In this document: positions 12,161 through 23,172 of the stretch, piece by piece
How the letters are laid out: each line of letters opens with the position of its first letter
Numbering within the stretch: the first letter of the stretch is position 1
Origin: Amylostereum areolatum
Lineage: Eukaryota; Basidiomycota; Agaricomycetes; Russulales; Stereaceae
Assembly: GCA_012932865.1 (NCBI GenBank)
Contig: SAXG01000058.1
Coordinates: 132,308 to 196,307 of the forward strand
Direction of reading: 5' to 3'
DNA length: 64,000 nt
Notes under the pieces: model-generated
What the model was told of the DNA's origin: nothing
Seen by the model: only the letters and a program-made list of their open reading frames with translations
Database searches by the model: none
Made by a program: the position numbers and the translations under genes

Positions 12161-15100
12161 TTAATAAGTAAAGCCCTCCCTTGCGAGGATGCTCTCATCC
12201 GTCTCTGCCCCCACCTCATTGCCCTCGTAAAAATCGTCGTTGTCATCCTCGTCCTCGTTGTCGTCTGCGTCCTCGTCCTCGTCTTCATCGTTGTCTTCGT
12301 CATCTTCGTCGTCTTCGTCACCGAGCTCCTCGTCGTAGCCCCCGCCCCCTTCGTCCTGATCCTGCACTCCCTCTGTCGCGTCGCCCATGCCTTCGTTGTG
12401 AGGGCGGAGGCTATCCAAGAAATCGAACATGGCCTCTTCGTCTTCGTCAGGGTCGTCAAATGTCAGTGGTTCATCGAGGGCACTCCCAGTTTGTGGCATG
12501 CACAGGGCGTTGGGCTTCCGGTGGTGCTCTTGCTCTAGATCCAGGTTGAGGTGTCGAGTGCCCAGGTGACCGACGCCGCCGCCGCGGAACCTCATGAACG
12601 TGTCGCATTCAACAAAGCTAGAGGGCGCGTCAGTTGGAGCCCTTGAACCGAACACTGGCTTGATTTACTCACATGCACACACGGAACATTTCCTAGTCCC
12701 GGTCCTTCTCCTTTGGCGCACGAGCAATTGACGGCCCAAGGCGCTGATTGGTCTGTCCATGTGCAAAGGCGGGTATAAGCTGCACGGCGCGGATGACCTG
12801 GTCTGGATTGAGGAACCCGAAAGGTGCATGGTCGTGTTCAGGGATGAAACTGACACCGTGCAGTCGCTTTTCCCCCCAGCCGCCTTTCACTGCCTTCTCC
12901 GTATTCAAGCCAAGCCACCGAACCCAGAGAACATCGAGACGCTGAGGACTCTCCGACTTCGAGAGAGGTCCGCAGTGGATGACATCAAGATGAAAGATAT
13001 CCAGGACGCGTGCAAACCAGTAAGGGACGTGACTTCCGTCGTCCTCCGGTGACAGAACCATCACATCGGCATGTGTGCGAGGGTTGACAGTGTCTTGTTT
13101 ACGCCGGAGGTCATATGTTGTGTAGTTGATGCGAAGGACGCGGTGTTGGTAGAGCGTGTCATTGACGAATATAACTGTTTCTCGCTGGTCGTCCGTAAAT
13201 GGGTGCTCGTCGCCGTCGTACTCCTGCCCCAAAAGGCGTGCAAGGACGTGGTCCCGAAGGAGGTCGAGGAAATTCTGATCAAGTTCCCGATCAGCGGCGG
13301 CCAACTTGTTGCGGTTAGGAAGCATACCTTCAACGCGGGGTCCCCTTGGTATTTCCTAAGCCAAGGAGCTATGCTCAGGTGCTCTGTCGCCTTCTCGGAT
13401 ATGTGATAGTGTGTAGCGGGGTCAGTCGGCGGAAGGTGCTCGAAGATCTGCTTGCGCTTGCGCTTTTTGGGGGTCTTCGTACTTTCACGCTTCGTCGCAT
13501 GGCGGTCCAGCCGCTCTCCAACAATAAGGAGCAGCCGCTCCCGTGCGTCCTGCTTCGCAATCTGAGCTGGAATATTTTGTTTGTTGGTGCGAACAAAATG
13601 CCGTGTCGCTTTGCGATGCTCGAGCTCGCTCTGCGGTGCCGGTTACTGACTGGAATGTGGTAGAACGAACGCAAGTTGAACTTACTGTTTGGGTTGATCC
13701 ATTGTCAGTTGTGCCAAACATGGGTATTGAGTCGGGGTAGTCGGCAAGCGAATGCCACTTGTACGTCTCAAGATTGAAGGGCTTGTACGCGCGCGACGGG
13801 TTAAGGACGGCACCTGAGGATGGATTGATTTTGACAAGAGCCGCATGGCGGCGTCCGCGTGCGGCGGTCTCATGAGGGAGTTCTCGTGTATTGAAGACGG
13901 AGCATGTTTCCTTTTTGAACTTCCGTACCGCGTCTCCGAGGGCTGTTGTCACTTCACGGAAGAAAGCGAGCGTTGTTTCGGTGTGGAGTCGTAGCTTTGC
14001 GTAGGCGTGCCAGGTAGCAAGGTGGAATAGCATGTCGGAGATGATTTTGTCGTGTGGAGCGTCCATAAGGCCCTCAAAGACGGGAATGATGCACTACGCG
14101 GTTATCGTTATCTCCAGTGAATACGGGATAGCGACCTGTGGCCTACCTGCAATATGTCTGCAAAGTCACGGGCAGCAAGCTTCTTGAGTCCCGAGACATT
14201 GTGGTGAAAACGACGGATGGTATCGCGTTGGAATGTTGGGACAAGACGGAATCTGTTATCCGTTTAGCTTTGATGAGGCAATCAAAGATAATACGTACCG
14301 CATATTGAATGTTTGCATGCGATCCCCTCCTGCCGCATCCAGCAAGCGGATGAGATGAATCAGAATGGACTTCCAAACACCGAGCTCGAACTCGTGAAGG
14401 AGATCAATCGAGAACATCTTGTGGTAGTCAAAGCCGTGAGGTGCTAGCGCTGTCGAAAATGCATTCTAACATCTGCATCAATAACAAGTAAGAACGTGCA
14501 CGAAAAGCAACGCACCCGAGTGGGTACAATGGAGTTTGGTGCCAGCCAATCTTGCACGCGCTTGGAGTTGATTGCAAGGCCCGATTCAAACATCATGCCA
14601 CGCGCAAGGCGAACAGAAGTTTGACGTGCATGGTCGTCAGCACGAGGTTTGTCATGGCGGACCCGCATATCTGACTTCATGCCCATTCGGACAACTTGGT
14701 ACTTCTCCACGAGACAGCGTGGGCACAGACGGTTACCGAGCATTTTGATGCTCACAAGGAGAACTCTGCAGAGATCGAATTAGATAGTTTCCGTGGGCAA
14801 GACAAGGTGTACTCACTTCTCTGGGTAATCAGCTGAGTATATCAAAAACCGGGGGTATATCCGGCGCACGACTCCATCTCCGCAATGAATAACAATGCCA
14901 TTGCTGTATGCATCCATAAATCGCTCGTTGAGGAGTAATTCCCATATGGCGTGTACCATCTCTCGTTTGCAATGTGCGAGCATCGCCGCCGTGGCAGGCT
15001 TGCCGAAATGTTTGATGAATGTTTCTTGTATGTCGTCGGGGAGCTGTTGTCTCGAGATAAATCCAGGAACACACTGTAATATAGCCCCAGTCGTCGTACC

Positions 15101-16536
15101 GAAGTGATATGTGCTAGGTGCTTGCACGTGTTGCAAGTGGGTTTGCAGCGTGTATACTTTGATTGGTTGCCGTACCACTTGTAGATTGGCCAGAGGGCGG
15201 CGGAGCCAAAACTCGCTAGGTGCGTAGAGTCTGATGCACAGAGCATCCCAGCTACTACTCGCTCCAGGTTGTCTCCAGGTGCACGAGGGAGGGCTTGTAC
15301 CTCTGTATATGCGTCTAGCATCGCGGTTGCGCTGTAGACCTCAGAATAAACACGACGTGCGGGCTCGTCTGGTGAGGGCTGCCAGAACTCCTCGAAAGGG
15401 GTCATGTGGAACGTGCACGCGGTGTCGCTCTCGAATGTGGCGCGGATGATGTCGACGATATTGTGGTGGTATACATTGTCAATTATGAGCTCGGGTGTGT
15501 CTTGCTCCTTCTGCTTCACCCCGTCGCACGGCAGGCGGATCTTGATGGTTGAGCGTGTCCACCCATCGCGTTCCTCTAGGCATGTCTTGGGGTCGGAGAG
15601 ATAACGATCCATACGTAGTTGTTCTGCGGGGATGCTCAAGCCCGCCAAGTTATGTGCCAACGTGGCTGGGTCTTCTTCGCATTGACCCAGCATCCGTGCG
15701 AGTCGCTGTACCTGAGCGGCAGACTTGTTGGAGGACTTGGTGCCTCCCCAGACCATCATAGCTGCCGCTGTGGGATTGCTAAAAGGGGCATAGAACAGCG
15801 TATTGTCTTTGGGATCGGGATTGGGGACAGGTGCCAGGGAAGGAGAGAGGTCGGCGGTGCGAAGGTTGGTAGAGTCGCAGACGTCACTGAGGGACTGGGA
15901 TTCGAAGGGGTCAAGCGTCGGGGCCTGGGGGTAAATGCAAAAGACACCGAAACCGTCTGGCTCCGTTTGGACAGGGATCGGGGCAGGAGGTGGTGTTTCC
16001 ATATGCGACAGCTCATGTTCTGGAGATCCTTCCTGCTCAGGGGGTTGATGACGATGACTCGTGGGAATTATCTTCGGAATATGTTGAAGGGGAGTCCTCG
16101 AACTGGGCAAGAAGTCCTGGAAGCGAGCAGGAAAGGCCACTGCACGTCCTGATCGCACGGAGATGAAAGCAGCAACGGCTGGAGGGGGAATCAACGGTGG
16201 TGATTGTGGAGGTACAGACGTATCAAGTTCTTGTATAGTAAGAGAATTCTGGTGAGGGAGTAGTGAATATTTACCATTGTTCACGAGACAGCGACGCGAA
16301 CGTACCTCGAGCGTGTCCATCTCGTCCGCCTCCCTAGATCCCACTCCCTCTACCCTCTGACGTTTTGAGATGCTACCAGTTGCATCGTCCTCTCGAGCCC
16401 GCTTGTGCATGTTGGCCGTCGCATCCGTCATGGAGAGATATTGTGTACACCGCTTTTTGTGGTTGTTGAGGCTGCGCATGCTATTGAAGTCGGATTTATT
16501 GCATCCTACACACTGGAGGTCATTGTAGATGTCCAT
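12161..16536 (-). CDS. Plavaka transposase
   Basis: This is the DDE-type transposase of the Plavaka/CACTA group. From ATG 16536 the N-terminus holds a C-x2-C-x12-H-x4-C finger (CVGCNKSDF...HKKRC), a nuclear-type basic stretch (KRQRVEG) and a long Pro/Ser linker. The core follows: LWPIYKWYGNQSKYTRCKP (near 15190) and LPDDIQETFIKHFGK after an intron at about 15050-15100. Next are CPRCLVEKYQ with paired cysteines, FSIDLLHEFELGVWK (about 14360-14430; the D and E typical of the family), a LRLHTETTL block near 13960, and a C-terminal FGFLNPDQVIRAVQLIPAF. It ends with VECDTFMRFRGGGVGH and a strongly acidic tail (12190-12400). About eight introns carry good GT/AG borders; no stop or frameshift was seen. 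Alternative starts exist upstream, but the finger begins just after 16536. Confidence 0.87.
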
Positions 16537-16746
16537 TATGAAGCACAGTGATAGATAAGATAAATAGTTGAGGGGATGTGGTGATGAGAGGTGCAAGGAA
16601 AAGGGAAGAGTTGAACGTTGAACTTGCGGTAACGACTTTGGGACACGATGTCCCAAACTCGATCACGTGACTCACCGTGCCATTTGACGCGTCGTCCATT
16701 GGCGGACTTCAAAATATCTCTTCGTCTTCACCACATCCTGCGCTCA
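16537..16746. promoter_or_regulatory. Bidirectional promoter inside the Plavaka element
   Basis: The 210 bp between the transposase ATG (16536) and the DUF6698 ATG (16747) must serve both genes. An imperfect palindrome GGGACACGATGTCCC sits at about 16640-16655 and could be a shared binding site. Confidence 0.45.
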
Positions 16747-18708
16747 ATGCCTGCCTTTCCTCCCACTTTTCCTGTGGAGGTTTCCCCCCCAAAAAGCACA
16801 GAGTAAGTTCTATTGGGTACTCTCTTGAAGACAGGCAACACTTACCGCATTTTATCAGGTCCGCTTTAGAGGATGCTGTTGACATTGTCCGTGCGCATTG
16901 GATTCCCCGAGGTGCAACACTTTACGATGACATTGGAGAGATCATCCGAGTCGGCTCTCGTCTCGAAGCCTCTGATCATAGTCTACAGCCAGACGGACTC
17001 AATATGTGCGTCCCTCTTCTCCCCGCACCAGATGACCCTCCCTTATCTTTTTTTCGGCAGGTCCACAGCGCGTAAAAATCGATTCCGCTGTGTCTATCCA
17101 CGCGTCCTTGACAGTGTCCCAGGTCTGCATGAATTTATCATCAGCATGCCGTCCTCAACGTCGTTGGACCGAGTAATCACAAAGGTACGCGTATATGCGC
17201 GTATCCTCCTACAGAACTTGCTCAACTGTTCCCAGATCACGAAGAGAGCTCAGAATGCCCGAGGCGAAGACACAGCAAATCTCCGGGCCGTATTGGACTT
17301 ATTCCCCTGCGCAAACGGGGTCGACTCACTGTTGGATCCCCCATTGACGCACTCCAAGAAAACCCGAGGCACCAACCATCCCGATCTTGCGTGTTGGCTT
17401 TGCCCTGCGGAAGATATAAGTCTGTACGACGAAGATCCAATAATGTATGTTTAAACTTCTCTCATCCTATGTGTCCTCACCCATCATCAGTGGCCGGAAA
17501 ATGCTTCGCGACGGGCGCATTCCTGTCGAGGGTGACCGATACCCGCTCGGCCTGTACAAGGACGGTGTTTTTAACCCCAAAAACCCTGAGGCGGGACTGT
17601 TCCAGTCTGCTTCCATTCTAAAGGTAGTGAATGCTGTTCACTCTCGGCTCTAGCGCATTCACTCAACCCTGTTACAGGCCGGCCGTCTCATTTTCACTGG
17701 AAAAGCGACGATACGGGAAGGTTTTAATCCTCAGGGTCTGCGCGGCAACCTGAAGGCTAACAATGTACGCAAAATTGACGGGTATCATATCGCGTCCGTC
17801 ATAGTCCAGGTATGTTCCGTTGTACACAAAACCGAGCGCATATACTCACCGTTGAATTCTAGACTCGCTTCGCCGCATCCTCCTTCGAAACATGGACCCC
17901 CATCGAGGCAACCGGAAGCAAGAAAATCGGATCGAACACAGATGTTGAGCCATACTCGTATGTTACGCTGTACAACTGCATCGTCTCCAGCCTCGAAGAC
18001 GACCCCGATGACGAGTTCGCCTGCCATGTCAAAGCGGTGTGGAACTTGTAAGTGACAGTCTCAGTTGTACTTACTGTTGGAACACTCACGCACTCATACA
18101 GGCACATCCTCGGTAGCGCGGACGGAATCGAGGACGAAGAAGAGCGTGTCCAGGTTGTTGTGGAACAGGCGGAACCTAGCAGCTGGCAAATAATGGTCGG
18201 TCTCCGAGCTGCACGTTCCAACGCGCGTAAAGAAAAAGAAGGTACATTTTTTTCTCTTTTTTCTGCTTCCAACACATCCGTAACGTCGCCGCCGTCTTCG
18301 ATAGCCCCACCTCCTGCACTGGACGCGATGGCTCCAGGATCCACCAACATACATGTACCTGCGCCGGCTACGCTGGTGGCCGTCCCAACTGGTTCTGTTC
18401 AGGTCTTACCTCCAGACGTACTGCCGGCGCGCCGTCCTCCACCACCTGCGGCCAATACTGCCGGAATGCTTGCTCTACGTGGCAACTACCCAGCGGCTCG
18501 GTCGTCTTCGCCGCACCTCACCCCCGAAGTTTCGCTCGAGGTTTTCGCACCCCAAGACTTGCCAAGTCCGCTCACGGAACATACACCATCTCCCCCTCCG
18601 ACGACTCGGTCAACGAGGTCTACCAACGGGCCTGCAAATAAGCGTCCGGGCAAGGTCGCGAAGGATGCCCCCCTCCCCAAGAAAGCGAAGACCACCCGGA
18701 AGCGGTGA
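16747..18708 (+). CDS. DUF6698-like protein, second gene of the Plavaka element
   Basis: Starts at ATG 16747 (exon 1 to 16802; intron GTAAGT...ATCAG; exon 2 from 16859, in frame). At least seven further exons follow with clean GT/AG borders. The core contains GLFQSASILKAGRLIFTGKA (about 17595-17705), an ARF-SS-W pattern (TRFAASSFETW, about 17865-17905) and DVEPYSYVTLYNCIV (about 17940-17985). This arrangement of a buried IFTG motif followed by RF.SS..W is what I associate with DUF6698 of basidiomycetes. The C-terminus is Pro/Ser-rich and basic (KRPGKV...KKAKTTRKR), a likely nuclear signal. DUF6698 has no assigned function. Its position inside the terminal repeats makes it part of the element, perhaps analogous to the DNA-binding TnpA of plant CACTA elements; that role is inference. 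Confidence 0.7.
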
Positions 18709-19135
18709 GCATTCATGATGAACGCGGACTTTGCTCTCCTCGGTGCTTTCTCTCATTTCCGTCTCGCTCTCATGTTGCTCTCATTGCTGTATCACCGGGT
18801 CCCAAGCTCTCGCCTCGCCGCATCCTGTATTGTACGTCTCGCTAGATTTGTATTACATAAACCAGTAGCAATCAAATAACCTGTATTTCTGTGAAATAAA
18901 CTGCATTGTGAAGTATGCTATCCCGACCGATCCTCACCAACCTCGCCATGCATCAAACAGCCGTACCATACTGGCCAGATGCCACCAGTATGGTAGGATC
19001 TAGCCGATATGGTGGAACCGGCAGGTGCACCAGTGGTGCATGGTGGCATTGTCGGCGCGTGGTGGCATGGTGGGTCTCGCGATGCATCGCGAGGCCCTGG
19101 CCATGCATCGCGAAGCTGAGCCGACTTTGCTGATG
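18709..19135. other. Subterminal region of the Plavaka element
   Basis: Non-coding. After the DUF6698 stop, an AT-richer stretch with AATAAA-like signals (about 18893) is followed by repeated GCATGGTGG and CGATGCATCGCG motifs up to the terminal repeat. The latter is palindromic and occurs twice in 40 bp. Confidence 0.5.
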
Positions 19136-19178
19136 CAGTTATCTCCTTGATGGCTTCATAAGTAGCCTCGTCGCGGCG

Positions 19179-19640
19179 TCAATGGTGTGTCCAGATGCGA
19201 AGGATTGCAATCCCGCTTTCAGGTTTGTCTTCCCTTAAGCGACGAAGCGTCCATTGAGCCGTTCCAGGTGCCATATAACATGATTTGGGCGCCGTGCCCC
19301 TTCCATCGCACGGCGTTGTCCCTGACTTCACAGGGTCCATGACCAAAATCGAGTCCGTATCCAAAGCCGTATCCAAAACCGAAGCTGAAACCGATGCCGT
19401 ATCCAAAGCCGAAGGCTCACAAATTGAAGCCTGAGTATCTAAAATAACAACGGGACATGTGCCCATACCGATAGAGTCCGTAAGAGAAGTCATAATGGAG
19501 ATATCCCCCGTAGTAGTACAGTCCGAATCAACAATGCGAGTATGCAAACGAGAACCAGGCCACCGAGGCGCAACAAAACCAGACGAGCGAGAAATAGAAA
19601 CTTGGGCTTCAGATGCCATGTACATCGTCAGCCCCCTCAA
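19179..19640 (-). pseudogene. N-terminal part of gypsy pol, separated by the Plavaka insertion
   Basis: An open frame of about 150 codons begins in the -1 frame at the gag stop (4-nt overlap) and ends at a TGA (19179) before the Plavaka insertion. It contains a DT-rich repetitive linker (SALDTASVSASVLDTALDTD). Its continuation across the empty site into the pol start at 11681 needs one frame change, so it had probably decayed before or after insertion. Confidence 0.6.
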
Positions 19641-20640
19641 AAACCCTCCTTCTTCTCCTCCACCTTTGGCTGAGCTTGAAGCGCATCCATCACACTTTTC
19701 CGATCTTCAGCCGACAGGCTCCTAGCCCAAGCGGTGGGTGTTTCGAACATCTGTGCTCGAGCCTCCCGCTTTGGTGGTTCCATGTACCGGTCCCTCCCCC
19801 ACATGTCTCGGATGTTCTTCACATCCATTCTGCAGTCCCGCACTTGGTGGCCATTTTGTCCGCAGCGGAAGCATCGCCCCTTGATGTTGACACGGTTGAT
19901 GTTTATCGGCTGACCTTTGCCACCGTGCACCGTGCCGGTTCCATCGCGGCGCCATGGGACCTGCCCCCCTTGTTGCCCATTGGACGATCCCTGTCCTTTG
20001 GGTTTTTGGTTCTGCGTGGGTCCGCTGCGCTGGGTCTTCAGGTCCTCCCGCTCCTGTCGCAGACCGTCAATCAGGATGATGCGCTCTTTGAGGTCCTCAT
20101 ATTTCTAAGGGACGTGACCGCTGTCGTAGATGGAGTCGATGGTCCGGTAGTAGACATTGTGCTTGAGTAGCTGCATGGGGTGGATAGGGTCCTGCGCCGT
20201 AGAGTATCCTGCCTTCCTTGCTAGTTGCTCAAACTTGGCGAAGTATTCATGGGCAGTGGTACCCTTCGTCTGTTTGAATCCGTCCAGTTCGACTGCGGCA
20301 TGGTGCTGCTCATTGACGTCAGTGAAGGCCCCTTTGAGTGCTTTGTGGAAGTCCACCCAGGCGACCATGGCTCCATTGGCCAGGTGTGCATCCTCGTACT
20401 CGGCCTTCCAGGTGTGTGCTGCCTCCCCCGTCATGTAGGTGAGGATGAAGAGGACTTTGTCCTTGTCCGTCACGAGGTCATCCTCAGTGGCTCGCATGTA
20501 TTCCTCGCATGACCGCATCCAGTCATTGAAGTCCTCTCGTTTTCCAGAGAAGCCTTCAGGAGTTTTTGCGTGGACCTTCTTTCAAGGGGGTCTGGCGGCG
20601 GCAGCGGCTGGGGCGCTAACGGTGACAGCGGGGGGGTTGA
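19637..20640 (-). pseudogene. gag: Gypsy gag with CCHC zinc knuckle (one in-frame stop)
   Basis: The frame reads a retrotransposon gag capsid region (WKAEYEDAHL, WVDFHKALKGAF, EYFAKFEQLARKAGY) at about 20180-20520. A TAG stop at about 20105 interrupts it, and it continues to a single zinc knuckle CFRCGQNGHQVRDC (C-x2-C-x4-H-x4-C) near 19840-19880 before ending at 19637. A 5' extension into about 20600 is likely. Gag packages the element RNA in cytoplasmic particles. It precedes pol with a 4-nt overlap, as in the second gypsy element of this window. Confidence 0.88.
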
Positions 20641-21788
20641 CAGTGATGGGAGGAGCGGTGACATTGACAGTGGGGGGGTGGCAGGTTGACGGCAGAAACA
20701 AGCACGGCAGGAATGACAACCCATTGACTGTTTACTTCCATGAGCCATGCGTTGTCTGTGCCGTTATTTATGTGTTGGATGGGGGAGCCGGATTGGCCAA
20801 TGACGATGTTCCATATTCCACCAATTTCGGTGCAGTTGGCGAGTTCGGCGGGGAGAGGGGGTTGGGGGTTGGTGCGAATCCATGGGGCAGCCATGACTGG
20901 TTCGTCGAGGTCAGAGAAGTCTTCGTTGGTAACAGGTGGTAGGGCGGAGGCGGCGATGAAGTCAAAGTCAGCTTCGGTGAGGTCGGGTTGGTCTCCGTCG
21001 GTGAAGTACCAGATGATGCCACTAAGCTCAGTGGTTACAAAGGCAACTTCTTGGGTGGTGTCTCCAAGTCGAGCAAAGAAGAGGTCGTCGTCTTCTTGGG
21101 TGAAGCCTAGTGGGAGGGGGAAGATGTAGCAGTTCTCGATGTCGGTGTCAGAGCCTGTTTCTGAGCTGGAGTCGGAACTGTTGAGTCCAAACGAGGGAAT
21201 TGTTTATAAGTGGGTGGGGTCAATGACCTCTGGCTCTGGTGTGGGATTGGGGGTGTTGCCTGGTGTAAGGAGATGGTGGGTGTGTCGAGTGTCAACACAT
21301 ATTTTCTCGTTGGGTGCGTAGAAGGACTTTGGGGGTTTCTCGAGTTTGTAGCGGTAGGTGACGTACGGTCGGAAGTGGACGTAGCGGCTTCCGGTTCCTT
21401 GTTCTCTTATTTTGAGACAATAGAAATGGACGTCTATGACGGAGTCTTCGAGTTCTTCTATAGCGAGGGCGACCTTCCAATTGTGCCAGGCCCAAGGGTC
21501 TTTAGACTTGTTGATGAGGGAGATGATAGCGTCGTCGCTGATGGGGATGAATTCTTGTACTTGCGAGCGCCAATCTTCCATGCACAAGCCCCCAGCCGAA
21601 ATGGTTACTCTGTGCGGCAAGGGAAGATTTTGTCGGGGGAGGGTGGTTCTGTTACAAAATCGCAAGACGGTCTGCCTCAGTCTTCTCGACCTGTTGGCTG
21701 TCTCTTCGTCTAGGGGACACGAGCCCAAAGACTTCCTAAACTGCTTTCCTTTTGCCGCTTTTACTCGTTTCCTACACCAAAGGTGCAC
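20641..21788 (-). pseudogene. 5' leader ORFs of gypsy element 1
   Basis: Between the 5' LTR and gag lie about 1.1 kb of coding-like sequence in at least two frames. One block (21204-21788) reads MEDWRSQVQEFIP...WAWHNWKVALAIEELEDSV...VDTRHTHHLL. A second block (about 20700-21110) is Pro-rich with acidic stretches. An ORF in the same place precedes gag in the gypsy element at 60.7 kb. I do not know its function; it may be an N-terminal Gag extension or a separate leader protein. Confidence 0.55.
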
Positions 21789-22050
21789 CTTCTACTGTCA
21801 CCTCTGAGCTTTAAACTCCTGGTGTTGGAGAGTCTCGAGTAGGTGTAACATTTCGGGGAAACATCAAGCCGGCACCGGTATACATGCGCACGACCAGTGT
21901 CAGGGTAATGAGTCGCGTACTCTGGGGGCAACGGTCTAGGGCGGCATGGGGGAAGAATGAAGTAAGTACCAGACGGGTACTACTACTACTACGCTACAGT
22001 ACGTAGGGACGGTCGTAGGGTGGTGCAAGGATAAGGAGACCTCGAGCTTA

Positions 22051-23172
22051 TGTCAGCAACGACTAGTGCGACAGCACCAAGTTACAACACAGCTGACTAG
22101 AAGATGAGGACGACGGAGGGGAGCCGATCAGACACGGCGACAGACAAGGGAAAGCAAGCAAAGTCGGTAGAATTGACTAGCTCGAGATAAGGAATATGTA
22201 CAGAGAGAGCGAGCCTTATATACACAAGAGGAGAGAGACTTAGGTAAGCAACCGATACACGGTGATCAGTAAGCAGACCTAGTATAAGTAAGCAGTCGTA
22301 TGTAAAAGAGCACAGCATGAGTCAGTATCGTACAGCATGAGTCAAGAGAAAGGAGTCAGACCCAGGCCAAGATGAGTCACATGGGTTCGGGCGGGATATA
22401 GATGAACCGGGTCCTAGAGCTCTTCACGAGTGCACTCTTACAGGTACCTGCAACCTTGAGACAGGTACCTGTGGCTCCAGATCTTATACTCCCACTCTCA
22501 CGGGTATCAGGCACACAGGTACCTGTGGCACGGATACTCACAATTGTGGATACACAGGTATGACAAGTACCTGTTGTTCCTAGAAAATATGATACAAGCA
22601 GCAGTAGTGGCCTTCTTAGACTCATCTTGGAAGCTCTGTTAGGCATATTGACACTCCATCTTCAAGGCAAGGATAATGCTAGTAACATTTAAGTACAGGT
22701 AAACATATATCAGAGTATGATACAGCATACCACACAAGGCTTTCAGCTATATATGTGAGGGGAGGAGAGGAAATAGATGAGAAAGGGGCCACAATAGAAA
22801 CAACAGTACATAAGGATCTGCAAGAGAGAATGCTTATATCAATCCAATAGCTATTATCTGTAATTATATCAAGATCAACCCTGCCAAAGTACCTGACAGG
22901 TATTTGACAGGTACTTGCACAGGTAACCTGTGAGCTCAAAAGTCATACCTGTACTCTCACGAGTATCAGGCACACGAGTACTCGTATTCGCGGATGGCAA
23001 TACCCATGGATGTGCCTTACAGGTACTCATACAGGTACTCACGAGTATAGCCACTCGTGAAGAGCTCTACCGGGTCCGGGCCGAAGTGGAGCCGGACCGG
23101 TGATAAGTCAATAAGTCCTAAAGTGTGTAACTGATGTAAAGTAAAAAAGAAAATTATAGACCGTTCATGACA
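22051..23172 (-). repeat. 5' LTR of gypsy element 1, split by a MITE
   Basis: Without the 655-bp MITE and its 8-bp duplication this LTR is 459 bp and collinear with the 3' LTR. The inner boundary is followed on the element strand by TAAGCTCGAGGTCTCC, the expected primer-binding position. Its TATATA box sits near 22210. Confidence 0.93.
22415..23069 (-). mobile_element. hAT-type MITE, copy 1 (655 bp)
   Basis: Ends are perfect 18-bp inverted repeats TAGAGCTCTTCACGAGTG. The 8-bp sequence CCGGGTCC is duplicated on both sides (22407-22414 and 23070-23077), and the uninterrupted site is visible in the 3' LTR. An 8-bp duplication and a TAGAG-type terminus are features of the hAT superfamily. The interior has no transposase. 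It is in opposite orientation to copies 2 and 3. Confidence 0.93.

Larger units (their letters stand above)
11686..19135. mobile_element. Plavaka-type (CACTA group) DNA transposon, apparently intact
   Basis: The left end reads CATCAGCAAAGTTGGCT and the right end, reversed, CATCAGCAAAGTCGGCT: 16 of 17 bases match. A CA dinucleotide flanks both sides (11684-11685 and 19136-19137), consistent with a 2-bp target duplication. Excising the element plus one CA gives a continuous gypsy sequence. It carries a multi-exon transposase (-) and a multi-exon DUF6698 gene (+) transcribed from a common central promoter. Near the ends are short repeats such as GCATCGCG and CACCATGC that could be transposase-binding sites. 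Both genes read openly between plausible splice sites, unlike the surrounding gypsy frames, so this is the younger insertion. Confidence 0.88.
7565..23172 (-). mobile_element. Ty3/gypsy chromovirus-type LTR retrotransposon, decayed, with nested insertions
   Basis: The element is bounded by two LTRs that begin TGTCAGCAACG and end TTCATGACA. It reads on the minus strand: 5' LTR (22051-23172), leader ORF, gag, pol with C-terminal chromodomain, polypurine tract, 3' LTR (7565-8022). Total length is 15,608 bp, of which 7,450 bp (plus a 2-bp duplication) is a Plavaka DNA transposon and 655 bp (plus 8-bp duplication) is a hAT-type MITE. Gag has one in-frame stop; pol has at least two stops and one frameshift, so it is not autonomous. 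It splits an older host gene with a 5-bp target duplication. Confidence 0.93.

Noticed and set aside
22679..22939. Conserved 86-codon frame in all three hAT-type MITEs
   Set aside because: It is conserved because the DNA copies are nearly identical. It overlaps motif-rich subterminal DNA and lacks any transposase feature.
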